Assembly: GCA_900542675.1 (NCBI GenBank)
Contig: UQOT01000092.1
Location: 1-7,236 of the forward strand
Reading direction: 5' to 3'
Source: an uncultured Eubacteriales bacterium
GTDB lineage: Bacteria; Bacillota; Clostridia; Monoglobales; Monoglobaceae
Length of the DNA: 7,236 nucleotides
Shown here: positions 1 through 5,622 of the stretch, one piece after another
Layout of the letters: each line of letters begins with the position of its first letter
Numbering within the stretch: the first letter of the stretch is position 1
The notes under the pieces: generated by a model
What the model was told of the DNA's origin: nothing
What the model saw: the letters and a program-made list of their open reading frames with translations, nothing else
The model's database searches: none
Translations under genes and position numbers: made by a program

Positions 1-4
1 GAGG
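1..4 (+). promoter_or_regulatory. Ribosome binding site of fhs
   Basis: GAGG lies at the very left edge, seven bases before the ATG at 12. It supports that ATG as the true start. Any promoter or upstream gene lies outside the window. Confidence 0.7.
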
Positions 5-11
5 TTAATTT

Positions 12-1685
12 ATGAAGACCGATATTGAAATCGCACAGAACGCGGATATGCTCCCCATACGCGGCATTGCCGAAAAGCTCGGCATTTCGGAGGACAGCCT
101 TGAATACTACGGCAAGTATAAGGCAAAGCTCAGCGAGGATTTTATCGCAAGACTTTCGGATAAGCCCAACGGCAAGCTTATTCTTGTGACCGCGATTAAC
201 CCGACGCCCGCAGGCGAAGGAAAGACGACTGTAACGGTCGGGCTCGGCGAAGCTATGCCGAAAATCGGCAAGGACGCAATAATCGCACTGCGCGAGCCGT
301 CTCTCGGTCCCGTTATGGGAATAAAGGGCGGCGCGGCAGGCGGCGGATACGCTCAGGTAGTGCCAATGGAGGATATAAACCTTCACTTCACGGGGGATAT
401 GCACGCAATTACGGCGGCAAACAACCTACTGTCCGCGGCGATTGACAACCACGTTCACCAGGGCAATGAGCTTAATATTGACGTCAGACAAATCACGTGG
501 AAGCGCTGCCTTGATATGAATGACCGCGCGCTTAGGAATGTAATCGTCGGTCTCGGCGGAAAGATTAACGGCTTCCCGCGCGAGGATGTATTTCAGATAA
601 CCGTTGCAAGCGAAATTATGGCAATCCTCTGTCTTGCGGACGGAATTGACGATTTGCGCGAGCGTATAGGCAGAATAGTAATCGGCAGCAACTTAAACGG
701 CGAACCGGTCTATGCCCGCGACCTTAAAGTTGACGGAGCTATGACGCTGCTGCTTAAAGACGCGATTAAACCGAACCTTGTTCAGACGCTCGAAAACACG
801 CCCTGCCTGATGCACGGCGGACCGTTTGCGAACATAGCGCACGGCTGTAACTCGATAAGAGCGACAAAGGCGGGACTTAAGCTTGCGGATTACTGCATAA
901 CCGAAGCAGGCTTCGGCAGCGACCTCGGCGCGGAAAAGTTCTTTGATATAAAATGCCGCTTTGCGGGATTAAAACCGTCCTGCGTAGTGCTCGTTGCTAC
1001 GGTCAAGGCGCTTAAATACAACAGCGGCACGGTCAAGGGCGATGAATTAAAGCACGAGAATATTGAGGCTCTGCGCGACGGAATTGAAAACCTCGGCAAA
1101 CACATAGAAAATATGCACAAGTACGGCGTACCGGTGGTTGTAGCAATCAACCGCTTCGACACCGACACCGATGCCGAACTTAACTTTGTAACGCAGTACT
1201 GTGCGGCAAAGGGCGTAAAGTGCTCTATGTGCGAAGTATTTGCAAAGGGCGGAGAAGGCGGCAAAGACCTCGCGCAGAAGGTTGTAGACGTCATAGATAC
1301 CGAGCCGTCAGCTTTTAAGCCGATATACGACGAACGGCTGCCTATTAAAGAGAAAATAGAGACCGTTGCGCGCGAAATTTACGGTGCAGACGGCGTTACA
1401 TACACTGCGGCGGCAAACAGACAGATACTAAACCTCATCAAGCTGGGCTTTGAAAAACTGCCCGTATGTATGGCAAAGACCCAGTATTCACTGACGGACG
1501 ACCCGAGCCTGCTCGGCAGACCCAAGGGCTTTAACATCACAATCCGCGAGGTTAACGTCTCAAGCGGCGCGGGCTTTATCGTCGTTATGACAGGCGCGGT
1601 GGTTACAATGCCCGGTCTGCCTAAGGTTCCTGCGGCGAACAATATGGATATTACCGCTGACGGAACTATTACGGGATTATTTTAA
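12..1685 (+). CDS. fhs: Formate--tetrahydrofolate ligase (10-formyl-THF synthetase)
   Basis: This cytosolic enzyme joins formate to tetrahydrofolate with ATP, giving 10-formyl-THF for purine, formyl-Met and serine/methyl metabolism; in acetogens it is a step of the Wood-Ljungdahl methyl branch. The 557-residue protein matches the family's usual length of about 555-560. The ATP-binding P-loop TPAGEGKTT is at residues 65-73. The family signature runs from REPSLGP (about 94) through GIKGGAAGGGYAQV to PMEDINLHFTGD (118-129). A second conserved stretch, VATVKALKYNSG, lies in the middle, and the protein ends in the typical ITGLF. I see no frameshift or missing motif. The stop is 29 bases before mnmG on the same strand, so co-transcription is likely. 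The enzyme alone does not show that the organism is an acetogen. The family assignment is essentially certain. Confidence 0.98.
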   Translation: MKTDIEIAQNADMLPIRGIAEKLGISEDSLEYYGKYKAKLSEDFIARLSDKPNGKLILVTAINPTPAGEGKTTVTVGLGEAMPKIGKDAIIALREPSLGPVMGIKGGAAGGGYAQVVPMEDINLHFTGDMHAITAANNLLSAAIDNHVHQGNELNIDVRQITWKRCLDMNDRALRNVIVGLGGKINGFPREDVFQITVASEIMAILCLADGIDDLRERIGRIVIGSNLNGEPVYARDLKVDGAMTLLLKDAIKPNLVQTLENTPCLMHGGPFANIAHGCNSIRATKAGLKLADYCITEAGFGSDLGAEKFFDIKCRFAGLKPSCVVLVATVKALKYNSGTVKGDELKHENIEALRDGIENLGKHIENMHKYGVPVVVAINRFDTDTDAELNFVTQYCAAKGVKCSMCEVFAKGGEGGKDLAQKVVDVIDTEPSAFKPIYDERLPIKEKIETVAREIYGADGVTYTAAANRQILNLIKLGFEKLPVCMAKTQYSLTDDPSLLGRPKGFNITIREVNVSSGAGFIVVMTGAVVTMPGLPKVPAANNMDITADGTITGLF

Positions 1686-1700
1686 CGGAAATTAATTTAC

Positions 1701-1704
1701 GGAG
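1701..1704 (+). promoter_or_regulatory. Ribosome binding site deciding the TTG start of mnmG
   Basis: GGAG lies ten bases before a TTG at 1715, inside a T-rich run. No ATG or GTG precedes the conserved FAD-binding segment in this frame. A second TTG at 1705 is out of frame. TTG at 1715 is therefore the best start, and it places the GGGHAG motif at the usual distance from the N-terminus. Confidence 0.7.
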
Positions 1705-1714
1705 TTGAATTTTT

Positions 1715-3589
1715 TTGTTTACATCAAAGGAAAGTTACGACGTTGCTGTTGTCGGCGGGGGTCACGCGGGAATAGAGGCTGCCCTCGCCGCATCAAGACT
1801 TGGTATGAAAACCTGCATATTTTCGATAAGCCTTGACGCGGTGGCAAACCTGCCGTGCAACCCAAGCATTGGCGGCACAGCAAAGGGGCACCTTGTGCGC
1901 GAGATTGACGCGCTCGGCGGCGAAATGGGCAAGGCGGCTGACGAGACCTTTATTCAATCGCGGATATTAAACCGCGGCAAAGGGCCCGCCGTACATTCGC
2001 TGAGAGCACAGATTGACAGAAAGGCGTATCAGGCGGAGATGAAGCACCGCTTAGAGCTTGAGCCCAATCTCGACGTGCGCCAAGCAGAGATTGTCGATGT
2101 AAAACTCGACGAAAACCACTGCGTAAAGTCGGTCATAACCCGCACAGGCGCAGAATATTTGTGCAAGGCTGCAATAATATCGACCGGCACATATCTAAAA
2201 TCAAGAATAATAATCGGCGAATTCTCGCAGGAAAGCGGACCGGACGGAGTGTTCCCCGCAACAGAGCTGTCGCAAAACCTTAAAAATATAGGCGTTGAAC
2301 TTAGGCGGTTCAAGACCGGAACTCCGCCGAGAATTAACAGGCGCAGCATAGACTTCAGCGGGCTCGAGGAACAGCTCGGTGATGAAAACATCACGCCGTT
2401 CTCGTTTGAAACCGAAACGGACGGACTTAAAAGCCAAATTTCGTGCCACATTACATACACCAACGAAAACACACACAAAATAATCAATGACAACTTAGAC
2501 CGCTCGCCGCTGTACGGCGGAGGGGGAATTACGGGCATTGGACCGCGATACTGCCCGTCCATTGAGGATAAGGTCGTGCGGTTTGCGGACAAGGAGCGGC
2601 ATCAGCTGTTTGTCGAGCCGATGGGGCTAAATACCGAAGAAATATACCTTCAAGGCTTTTCAAGCAGTATGCCGGAAGACGTGCAGATAGAAATGCTGCA
2701 CTCGCTTAAAGGCTTTGAGCACGCCCAGGTAATGCGAAACGCGTACGCGATTGAATATGACTGCGCCGACCCTCTGCAGCTATATCCGACGCTTGAATTT
2801 AAAAATATAAGCGGGCTCTACGGCGCGGGGCAATTCAACGGAACCTCGGGCTACGAAGAAGCAGCGGCGCAGGGACTTATTGCGGGTATAAACGCGGCGC
2901 TTAAGCTTAAAGGCAAAAAGCCGTTTATTCTAAGCCGCTCAGAGGCGTACATCGGCACGCTTATTGACGATTTGGTAACCAAGGGCACAAACGAGCCGTA
3001 CAGAATGATGACGTCGCGCAGTGAATACCGCCTGCTGCTTAGGCAGGACAATGCGGATTTGCGCCTGACACCTTACGGCTATGAAATCGGACTTATCTCG
3101 TCCGAGCGGTATTCAAAATTCCTGACAAAACGCAGAATGATTGAGGCGGAGACCGAGCGGCTTAAAAAAATCGTATTTCCGCCGTCAAAAGAGGTCAACG
3201 AATACTTAATATCCGTCGGCAGCCGCCCGATAAGCACTGGCGTAAAGGCGATTGAAATGCTGCGCAGACCGCAGGTGAGCTATGACTCGATGGCAGTCAT
3301 AGACAGCGGACGACCCGAAAATCTGCCGCCCGACGTATGTGAGCAGGTCGAGATAAGCATTAAATACGCGGGCTATATTGAACGTCAGATTAAGCAGGCA
3401 CAGCAGCTTAAAAAGCTTGAGGAGAAAAAGCTGCCCGAAAATATCGACTATAACGAAATAGACGGTCTGCGGCTCGAAGCAAGGCAAAAGCTAAACCAAA
3501 TCCGCCCCGCTTCAATCGGACAAGCCTCAAGAATTTCAGGCGTAAGCCCCGCCGACATTGCGGTGCTTATGATATTTATTAAAAAATAA
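1715..3589 (+). CDS. mnmG: tRNA uridine-5-carboxymethylaminomethyl modification enzyme MnmG (GidA)
   Basis: MnmG is an FAD protein that works with the GTPase MnmE to add a carboxymethylaminomethyl-type group to C5 of wobble U34 in certain tRNAs, using 5,10-methylene-THF as carbon donor. The 624 residues are full length. The Rossmann FAD motif GGGHAG is at 14-19. The two family cysteines are C48 in CNPSIGG and C280 in CPSIED. Other conserved blocks include GPAVHSLRAQIDR, FKTGTPPRI (about 199-207), YGAGQFNGTSGYEEAAAQGL and SRSEYRLLLRQDNADLRLT. The C-terminal MnmE/tRNA-binding domain ends with RPASIGQASRISGVSPADI. The start is TTG. The neighbours are unusual: in many Firmicutes mnmG sits between mnmE and rsmG near the origin, but here fhs precedes it and a lipoprotein gene follows. 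Co-transcription with fhs is inferred from the short gap. Confidence 0.98.
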   Translation: MFTSKESYDVAVVGGGHAGIEAALAASRLGMKTCIFSISLDAVANLPCNPSIGGTAKGHLVREIDALGGEMGKAADETFIQSRILNRGKGPAVHSLRAQIDRKAYQAEMKHRLELEPNLDVRQAEIVDVKLDENHCVKSVITRTGAEYLCKAAIISTGTYLKSRIIIGEFSQESGPDGVFPATELSQNLKNIGVELRRFKTGTPPRINRRSIDFSGLEEQLGDENITPFSFETETDGLKSQISCHITYTNENTHKIINDNLDRSPLYGGGGITGIGPRYCPSIEDKVVRFADKERHQLFVEPMGLNTEEIYLQGFSSSMPEDVQIEMLHSLKGFEHAQVMRNAYAIEYDCADPLQLYPTLEFKNISGLYGAGQFNGTSGYEEAAAQGLIAGINAALKLKGKKPFILSRSEAYIGTLIDDLVTKGTNEPYRMMTSRSEYRLLLRQDNADLRLTPYGYEIGLISSERYSKFLTKRRMIEAETERLKKIVFPPSKEVNEYLISVGSRPISTGVKAIEMLRRPQVSYDSMAVIDSGRPENLPPDVCEQVEISIKYAGYIERQIKQAQQLKKLEEKKLPENIDYNEIDGLRLEARQKLNQIRPASIGQASRISGVSPADIAVLMIFIKK

Positions 3590-3634
3590 ATATAAAATTT
3601 ATATTTTGTTAAAAATATATACATAAATACACGA

Positions 3635-3640
3635 TATAAT
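3635..3640 (+). promoter_or_regulatory. Possible -10 element upstream of the lipoprotein gene
   Basis: A perfect TATAAT stands in the AT-rich gap after mnmG. A start a few bases on, near 3647, would give a leader of about 130 nt containing the repeat element. There is no good -35: TTGTTA at 3606-3611 is 23 bases away, which is too far. This is a tentative call based on the -10 box alone. Confidence 0.35.
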
Positions 3641-3647
3641 ATTAATC

Positions 3648-3762
3648 AGAGATTAGCGCGGGCGGATAATATCCGCCCCTACAATAGGTTGTTACGTTCG
3701 CGGAGGATATGATACGTTTATGTATCCCGCGTAGTACCTAGTCCCTACTCTCTAATCCCTAC
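3648..3762 (+). repeat. Composite hairpin repeat, copy A
   Basis: The core at 3660-3678, GGGCGGATAATATCCGCCC, is a perfect palindrome with 9-base arms around a central A. The same 19 bases plus the next four recur exactly at 4837-4859, and similarity continues through TAGGTTG. A second stem follows: CGCGG at 3699-3703 pairs with CCGCG at 3727-3731, enclosing GATAC (3711-3715) and GTATC (3722-3726). The right end is a run of CTAGTCCCTACT/CTCTAATCCCTAC-like units up to about 3762. The left edge has GATTAG (3651-3656), the reverse complement of CTAATC in the right end, hinting at short terminal inverted repeats. No coding capacity is seen. It ends about 15 bases before the lipoprotein start codon, so it probably lies in that gene's leader. 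It resembles small non-autonomous dispersed repeats; exact borders are uncertain. Confidence 0.75.
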
Positions 3763-3765
3763 GTT

Positions 3766-3770
3766 AGGAG
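3766..3770 (+). promoter_or_regulatory. Ribosome binding site of the lipoprotein gene
   Basis: AGGAG, seven bases before the ATG at 3778, is a strong Shine-Dalgarno sequence. It begins only a few bases after the right end of repeat copy A. Confidence 0.8.
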
Positions 3771-3777
3771 AATTATT

Positions 3778-4566
3778 ATGAAGCTAAAAAGAATACTTTG
3801 CGTTGCTGTTTCGGCAACTCTTGCATTAGGTGCACTGACTGCGTGCGGTAAAAAGGCAAGCGCCCCGGAGGCGGCAAAAGAAGAAACCGGACTTTCATCA
3901 ACCGCGGTAAACCCCGACGCTGCGCCTTATGTTGCGGACGAGGTTGCAAGCGAGTTTATGGCAAATGGCGAGAACATTACGGTCAACCCCGACGGCGGCG
4001 TAACAGTCGCAGTTGACGCAAGAGAGGGCGAAAAACGCCACGAATTTGAGACCGAGGACTTAGGTTTTGTCGACACAAGGAGCGGCGCGCTGCTTAAAAT
4101 CGGTATGAGCATTGACGAGATTGAGAGCATCATAGGTCAGCCGAGAGAGCTTGACGGCAGTTACAGAATATACGACGGTATTGTTATCGAGTATAACGAT
4201 AATTCAAAAGCAATAAAGCTCATTTTATCAAACGGCAATATGCGTGAAATCGACTCGCCGACAAGATATGTCAGCCCGAGAGGAATAAAGCTTACGTCAT
4301 CGCTCGACGAATTTAAGAGCGTATACGGTGATGAATATATCGACGGCAGTGAGACCGCACAGGAACAGTCGGCAATGAACGGCTCGACAAGAGCGATTAG
4401 ATACTACGCACAGGACGGCGACAAGTACAGCTATATCGGCGAGAGCACGTCAAAGGACACAACGCCGGAAAACGACTCAGACCTGATTATGCAGATGTTC
4501 CTGTTTGAGCCGGGTACAAACACTGTCTCGGCAATGACTGTACAGACTGGCGAATCAAGACCGTAA
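3778..4566 (+). CDS. Putative lipoprotein with two BamE/SmpA-like halves, function unknown
   Basis: This is a 262-residue secreted, lipid-anchored protein that I cannot name. The N-terminus is a lipoprotein signal peptide: MKLKR, a hydrophobic stretch, then lipobox LTAC with Cys23 as the predicted acylation site. A Ser/Ala/Glu-rich linker follows to about residue 55, then an acidic region to about 100. Residues 105-160 read LKIGMSIDEIESIIGQP and then a strand-rich segment. This helix-then-strands pattern, with a GxS..E....G.P signature, resembles BamE/SmpA or BLIP-like small domains. Residues 168-255 look like a diverged second copy: GIKLTSSLDEFKSVYGDEY, then RAIRYYAQDGDKY and the strand FLFEPGTNTVSAMTV. 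The domain idea is inference from pattern, not from a search. In a Gram-positive cell it would face outward on the membrane. The gene stands alone between two direct repeats. Confidence 0.85.
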   Translation: MKLKRILCVAVSATLALGALTACGKKASAPEAAKEETGLSSTAVNPDAAPYVADEVASEFMANGENITVNPDGGVTVAVDAREGEKRHEFETEDLGFVDTRSGALLKIGMSIDEIESIIGQPRELDGSYRIYDGIVIEYNDNSKAIKLILSNGNMREIDSPTRYVSPRGIKLTSSLDEFKSVYGDEYIDGSETAQEQSAMNGSTRAIRYYAQDGDKYSYIGESTSKDTTPENDSDLIMQMFLFEPGTNTVSAMTVQTGESRP

Positions 4567-4635
4567 GCCAATCGATAAAATTAGACATAATTTTCGTATA
4601 TATTAACAAATAATTAATCTTTTCTTTACAGATTA

Positions 4636-4666
4636 TTCACCTAAGAAATCTATTTGGTGTTATAAT
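4636..4666 (+). promoter_or_regulatory. Orphan sigma-A-type promoter with extended -10
   Basis: TGTTATAAT at 4658-4666 is a perfect extended -10 (TG, one base, TATAAT). TTCACC at 4636-4641 is a fair -35 with a 19-base spacer; the extended -10 would compensate for the long spacing. The predicted start is near 4672-4674. Nothing protein-coding follows before the terminator at 4710, so this may drive a small RNA. Confidence 0.55.
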
Positions 4667-4671
4667 AAGAA

Positions 4672-4747
4672 TGTAAATAATTAAACATAACTCCCTCCCT
4701 TTTAATTTTAAAGACCGCCTCAGCACTGAGGCGGTCTTTAATTTTTT
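4672..4747 (+). ncRNA. Candidate small RNA (about 75 nt) ending in an intrinsic terminator
   Basis: The interval runs from the predicted start below the 4636-4666 promoter to the end of the terminator T-run. Its first 38 or so bases are A/U-rich with little self-pairing and contain the C/U-rich run ACTCCCTCCCTTTTA (4690-4704). That run resembles the anti-Shine-Dalgarno end of 16S rRNA and the C-rich seeds of known Firmicutes small RNAs that pair with ribosome binding sites. The rest is the terminator hairpin. No start codon with an open frame is present; an ATG at 4671 is followed at once by TAA. I recognise no named RNA family. This is an inference from promoter plus terminator only; the alternative is 3' UTR of the lipoprotein transcript with a chance promoter. 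Confidence 0.4.
4710..4747 (+). terminator. Rho-independent terminator
   Basis: AAAGACCGCCTCAG (4710-4723) and CTGAGGCGGTCTTT (4726-4739) are perfect 14-base complements around CA; physically this is a 13-pair stem with a GCAC tetraloop. AATTTTTT follows. It ends the candidate small RNA and would also stop read-through from the lipoprotein gene 145 bases upstream. On the minus strand the stem is followed by AAAATTAAAA rather than a T-run, so it should be weaker for the opposing operon. Confidence 0.9.
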
Positions 4748-4760
4748 GAAATTTATCTAT

Positions 4761-4784
4761 TGCCTCCCCTTTTAAAGGGAGGCA
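4761..4784. repeat. Short palindrome with TGCCTCCC/GGGAGGCA arms
   Basis: TGCCTCCC at 4761-4768 and GGGAGGCA at 4777-4784 are exact inverted arms around CTTTTAAA. Neither strand shows a T-run after it, so it is not a standard terminator. The left arm and centre resemble CCTCCCTTTTAA at 4694-4705 in the candidate small RNA. It may be another small dispersed repeat. Confidence 0.6.
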
Positions 4785-4836
4785 TAGCGTGCCTGTTCCA
4801 TATACTTAGGCGAATTCTGAACCCCCTCAGCCCAAC

Positions 4837-4948
4837 GGGCGGATAATATCCGCCCCTACGGTAGGTTGGTAGGCTCATAGAATTGCGGGCACGTTGTATG
4901 CACAAATTGACATTACGTACTCCCTAATTTCTAATCTCTACTTCCTAC
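4837..4948 (+). repeat. Composite hairpin repeat, copy B
   Basis: This copy opens with the same palindrome GGGCGGATAATATCCGCCC (4837-4855) and following CTAC as copy A. It continues with a TAGGTTG-GTA segment, an ACGTT-TATG segment and a right end of CCCTAATTTCTAATCTCTACTTCCTAC-type units, in the same order and orientation as copy A. The middle has diverged, and the second stem of copy A is not conserved. The right end runs into the 3' end of the HAD phosphatase gene and carries its stop codon. The two copies are direct repeats about 1.18 kb apart, flanking the lipoprotein gene. Confidence 0.75.
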
Positions 4949-5609
4949 TGTTTAGTTCTTTAATTAAATCAATTACGGCGTTAAGGTCGTCAAGCTTATA
5001 GTCCGCAGCGGCGAGCATATCGTCGTCCACCGGAATAATATCGGGAATAAGCACGCTCACTGCACCCGATGCGTGCGCCGACAGTATTCCGTTGCGCGAG
5101 TCCTCAAGAACCATACACTCAGCGGGAAGGAGTTTTAATCTCCCTGCCGCATATACGTAGATATCCGGCTCAGGCTTACCGCGGGAAACCATATCGCCGC
5201 TTATTATCTCATCAAAGTAATCAAGCACTCCGCCGCGCTCGATATTATACATCGCACGCGCGTTTGTCGTACTCGTTGCCACGGCACACTTTATGCCGCT
5301 TTGTTTTAAATACTCCAAAAGATTTTTTAGTCCCTTTTTATGCGGCACACCGCTTTTTTCTATAACGTCTTCCATAGCCTTCATCTTGTCGGCACGGAAT
5401 TTATAATAGTCAAATTCACGACCGTACCGGTCATAAAACCTATCGCGTATCGCGTCTGTAACAAGTCCCATACAGCCTATCATAAATTCACGGCTTATAT
5501 CAATTCTGTACTTCTTCGCCGTGACCTCCCAGCCGTATATTGACATAGTTTCGGTATCAAACATTGTGCCGTCCATATCAAACAGCACGCCTTTAATTTT
5601 ATTCTGCAT
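4938..5609 (-). CDS. HAD-superfamily phosphatase, beta-phosphoglucomutase-like
   Basis: This is a cytosolic HAD subfamily IA enzyme, likely a sugar-phosphate phosphatase or phosphomutase; the substrate cannot be read from sequence. From the ATG at 5609 it is 223 residues, a normal length. Motif I is FDMDGT, with nucleophile D11 and acid/base D13. A helical C1-type cap spans about 18-85. Motif II is VATST (T112 by alignment with beta-phosphoglucomutase), motif III is RGKPEPD with K145, and motif IV is LEDSRNG with E169 and D170. A longer frame from a TTG at 5666 is possible, but it would overlap rodA. The ATG has GGGG (5618-5621) eight bases upstream and places motif I at the usual distance. 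It begins 13 bases after the rodA stop, so it is the last gene of that operon. Its final codons and TAG lie inside repeat copy B. Confidence 0.92.
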   Translation of the reverse strand: MQNKIKGVLFDMDGTMFDTETMSIYGWEVTAKKYRIDISREFMIGCMGLVTDAIRDRFYDRYGREFDYYKFRADKMKAMEDVIEKSGVPHKKGLKNLLEYLKQSGIKCAVATSTTNARAMYNIERGGVLDYFDEIISGDMVSRGKPEPDIYVYAAGRLKLLPAECMVLEDSRNGILSAHASGAVSVLIPDIIPVDDDMLAAADYKLDDLNAVIDLIKELNSRK

Positions 5610-5617
5610 TCGATTAA

Positions 5618-5621
5618 CCCC
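5618..5621 (-). promoter_or_regulatory. Ribosome binding site deciding the start of the HAD phosphatase
   Basis: GGGG on the minus strand lies eight bases before the ATG at 5609 and directly after the rodA stop (TGA at 5625-5623). It favours the 223-residue form over the TTG-started form overlapping rodA. Confidence 0.55.
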
Positions 5622-5622
5622 G

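Larger units (their letters stand above)
4567..4937. other. Convergent intergenic region (371 bases)
   Basis: No gene of convincing length lies here. From left to right it holds: an AT-only hairpin just after the lipoprotein stop (AAAATTA 4577-4583, TAATTTT 4588-4594, loop GACA); an extended -10 promoter at 4636-4666; a short A/T-rich stretch ending in a C/U-rich run (4689-4703); a strong intrinsic terminator (4710-4747); a palindrome at 4761-4784; a short stretch at 4785-4836 with no recognisable feature; and most of repeat copy B. The convergent operons end on either side. Confidence 0.85.

Noticed and set aside
890..1294. Open frame of 134 codons on the minus strand inside fhs
   Set aside because: It lies wholly antisense to a certain gene, its Ser/Thr/Pro-rich translation matches no family I know, and it has no evident ribosome binding site.
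2029..2592. Open frame of 187 codons on the minus strand inside mnmG
   Set aside because: This long antisense frame follows from the codon bias of mnmG. The translation is low-complexity and unlike a folded protein, and the sense gene is intact across it.
3588..3606. AAATATAAA/TTTATATTT inverted repeat straight after the mnmG stop, as a terminator
   Set aside because: The 9-base arms are perfect but wholly A/T, with no GC stem, so it is too weak to call.
3606..3640. TTGTTA with TATAAT as a full promoter
   Set aside because: The 23-base spacer is too long for a sigma-A promoter, so only the -10 is kept, at low confidence.
4577..4594. AAAATTA/TAATTTT hairpin after the lipoprotein stop, as a terminator
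   Set aside because: The stem is only seven A/T pairs and no T-run extends past it. The strong terminator is at 4710.
3660..4855. CRISPR-like array from the identical palindromes
   Set aside because: There are only two copies, 1.18 kb apart with a gene between them, and no regular spacers or cas genes.
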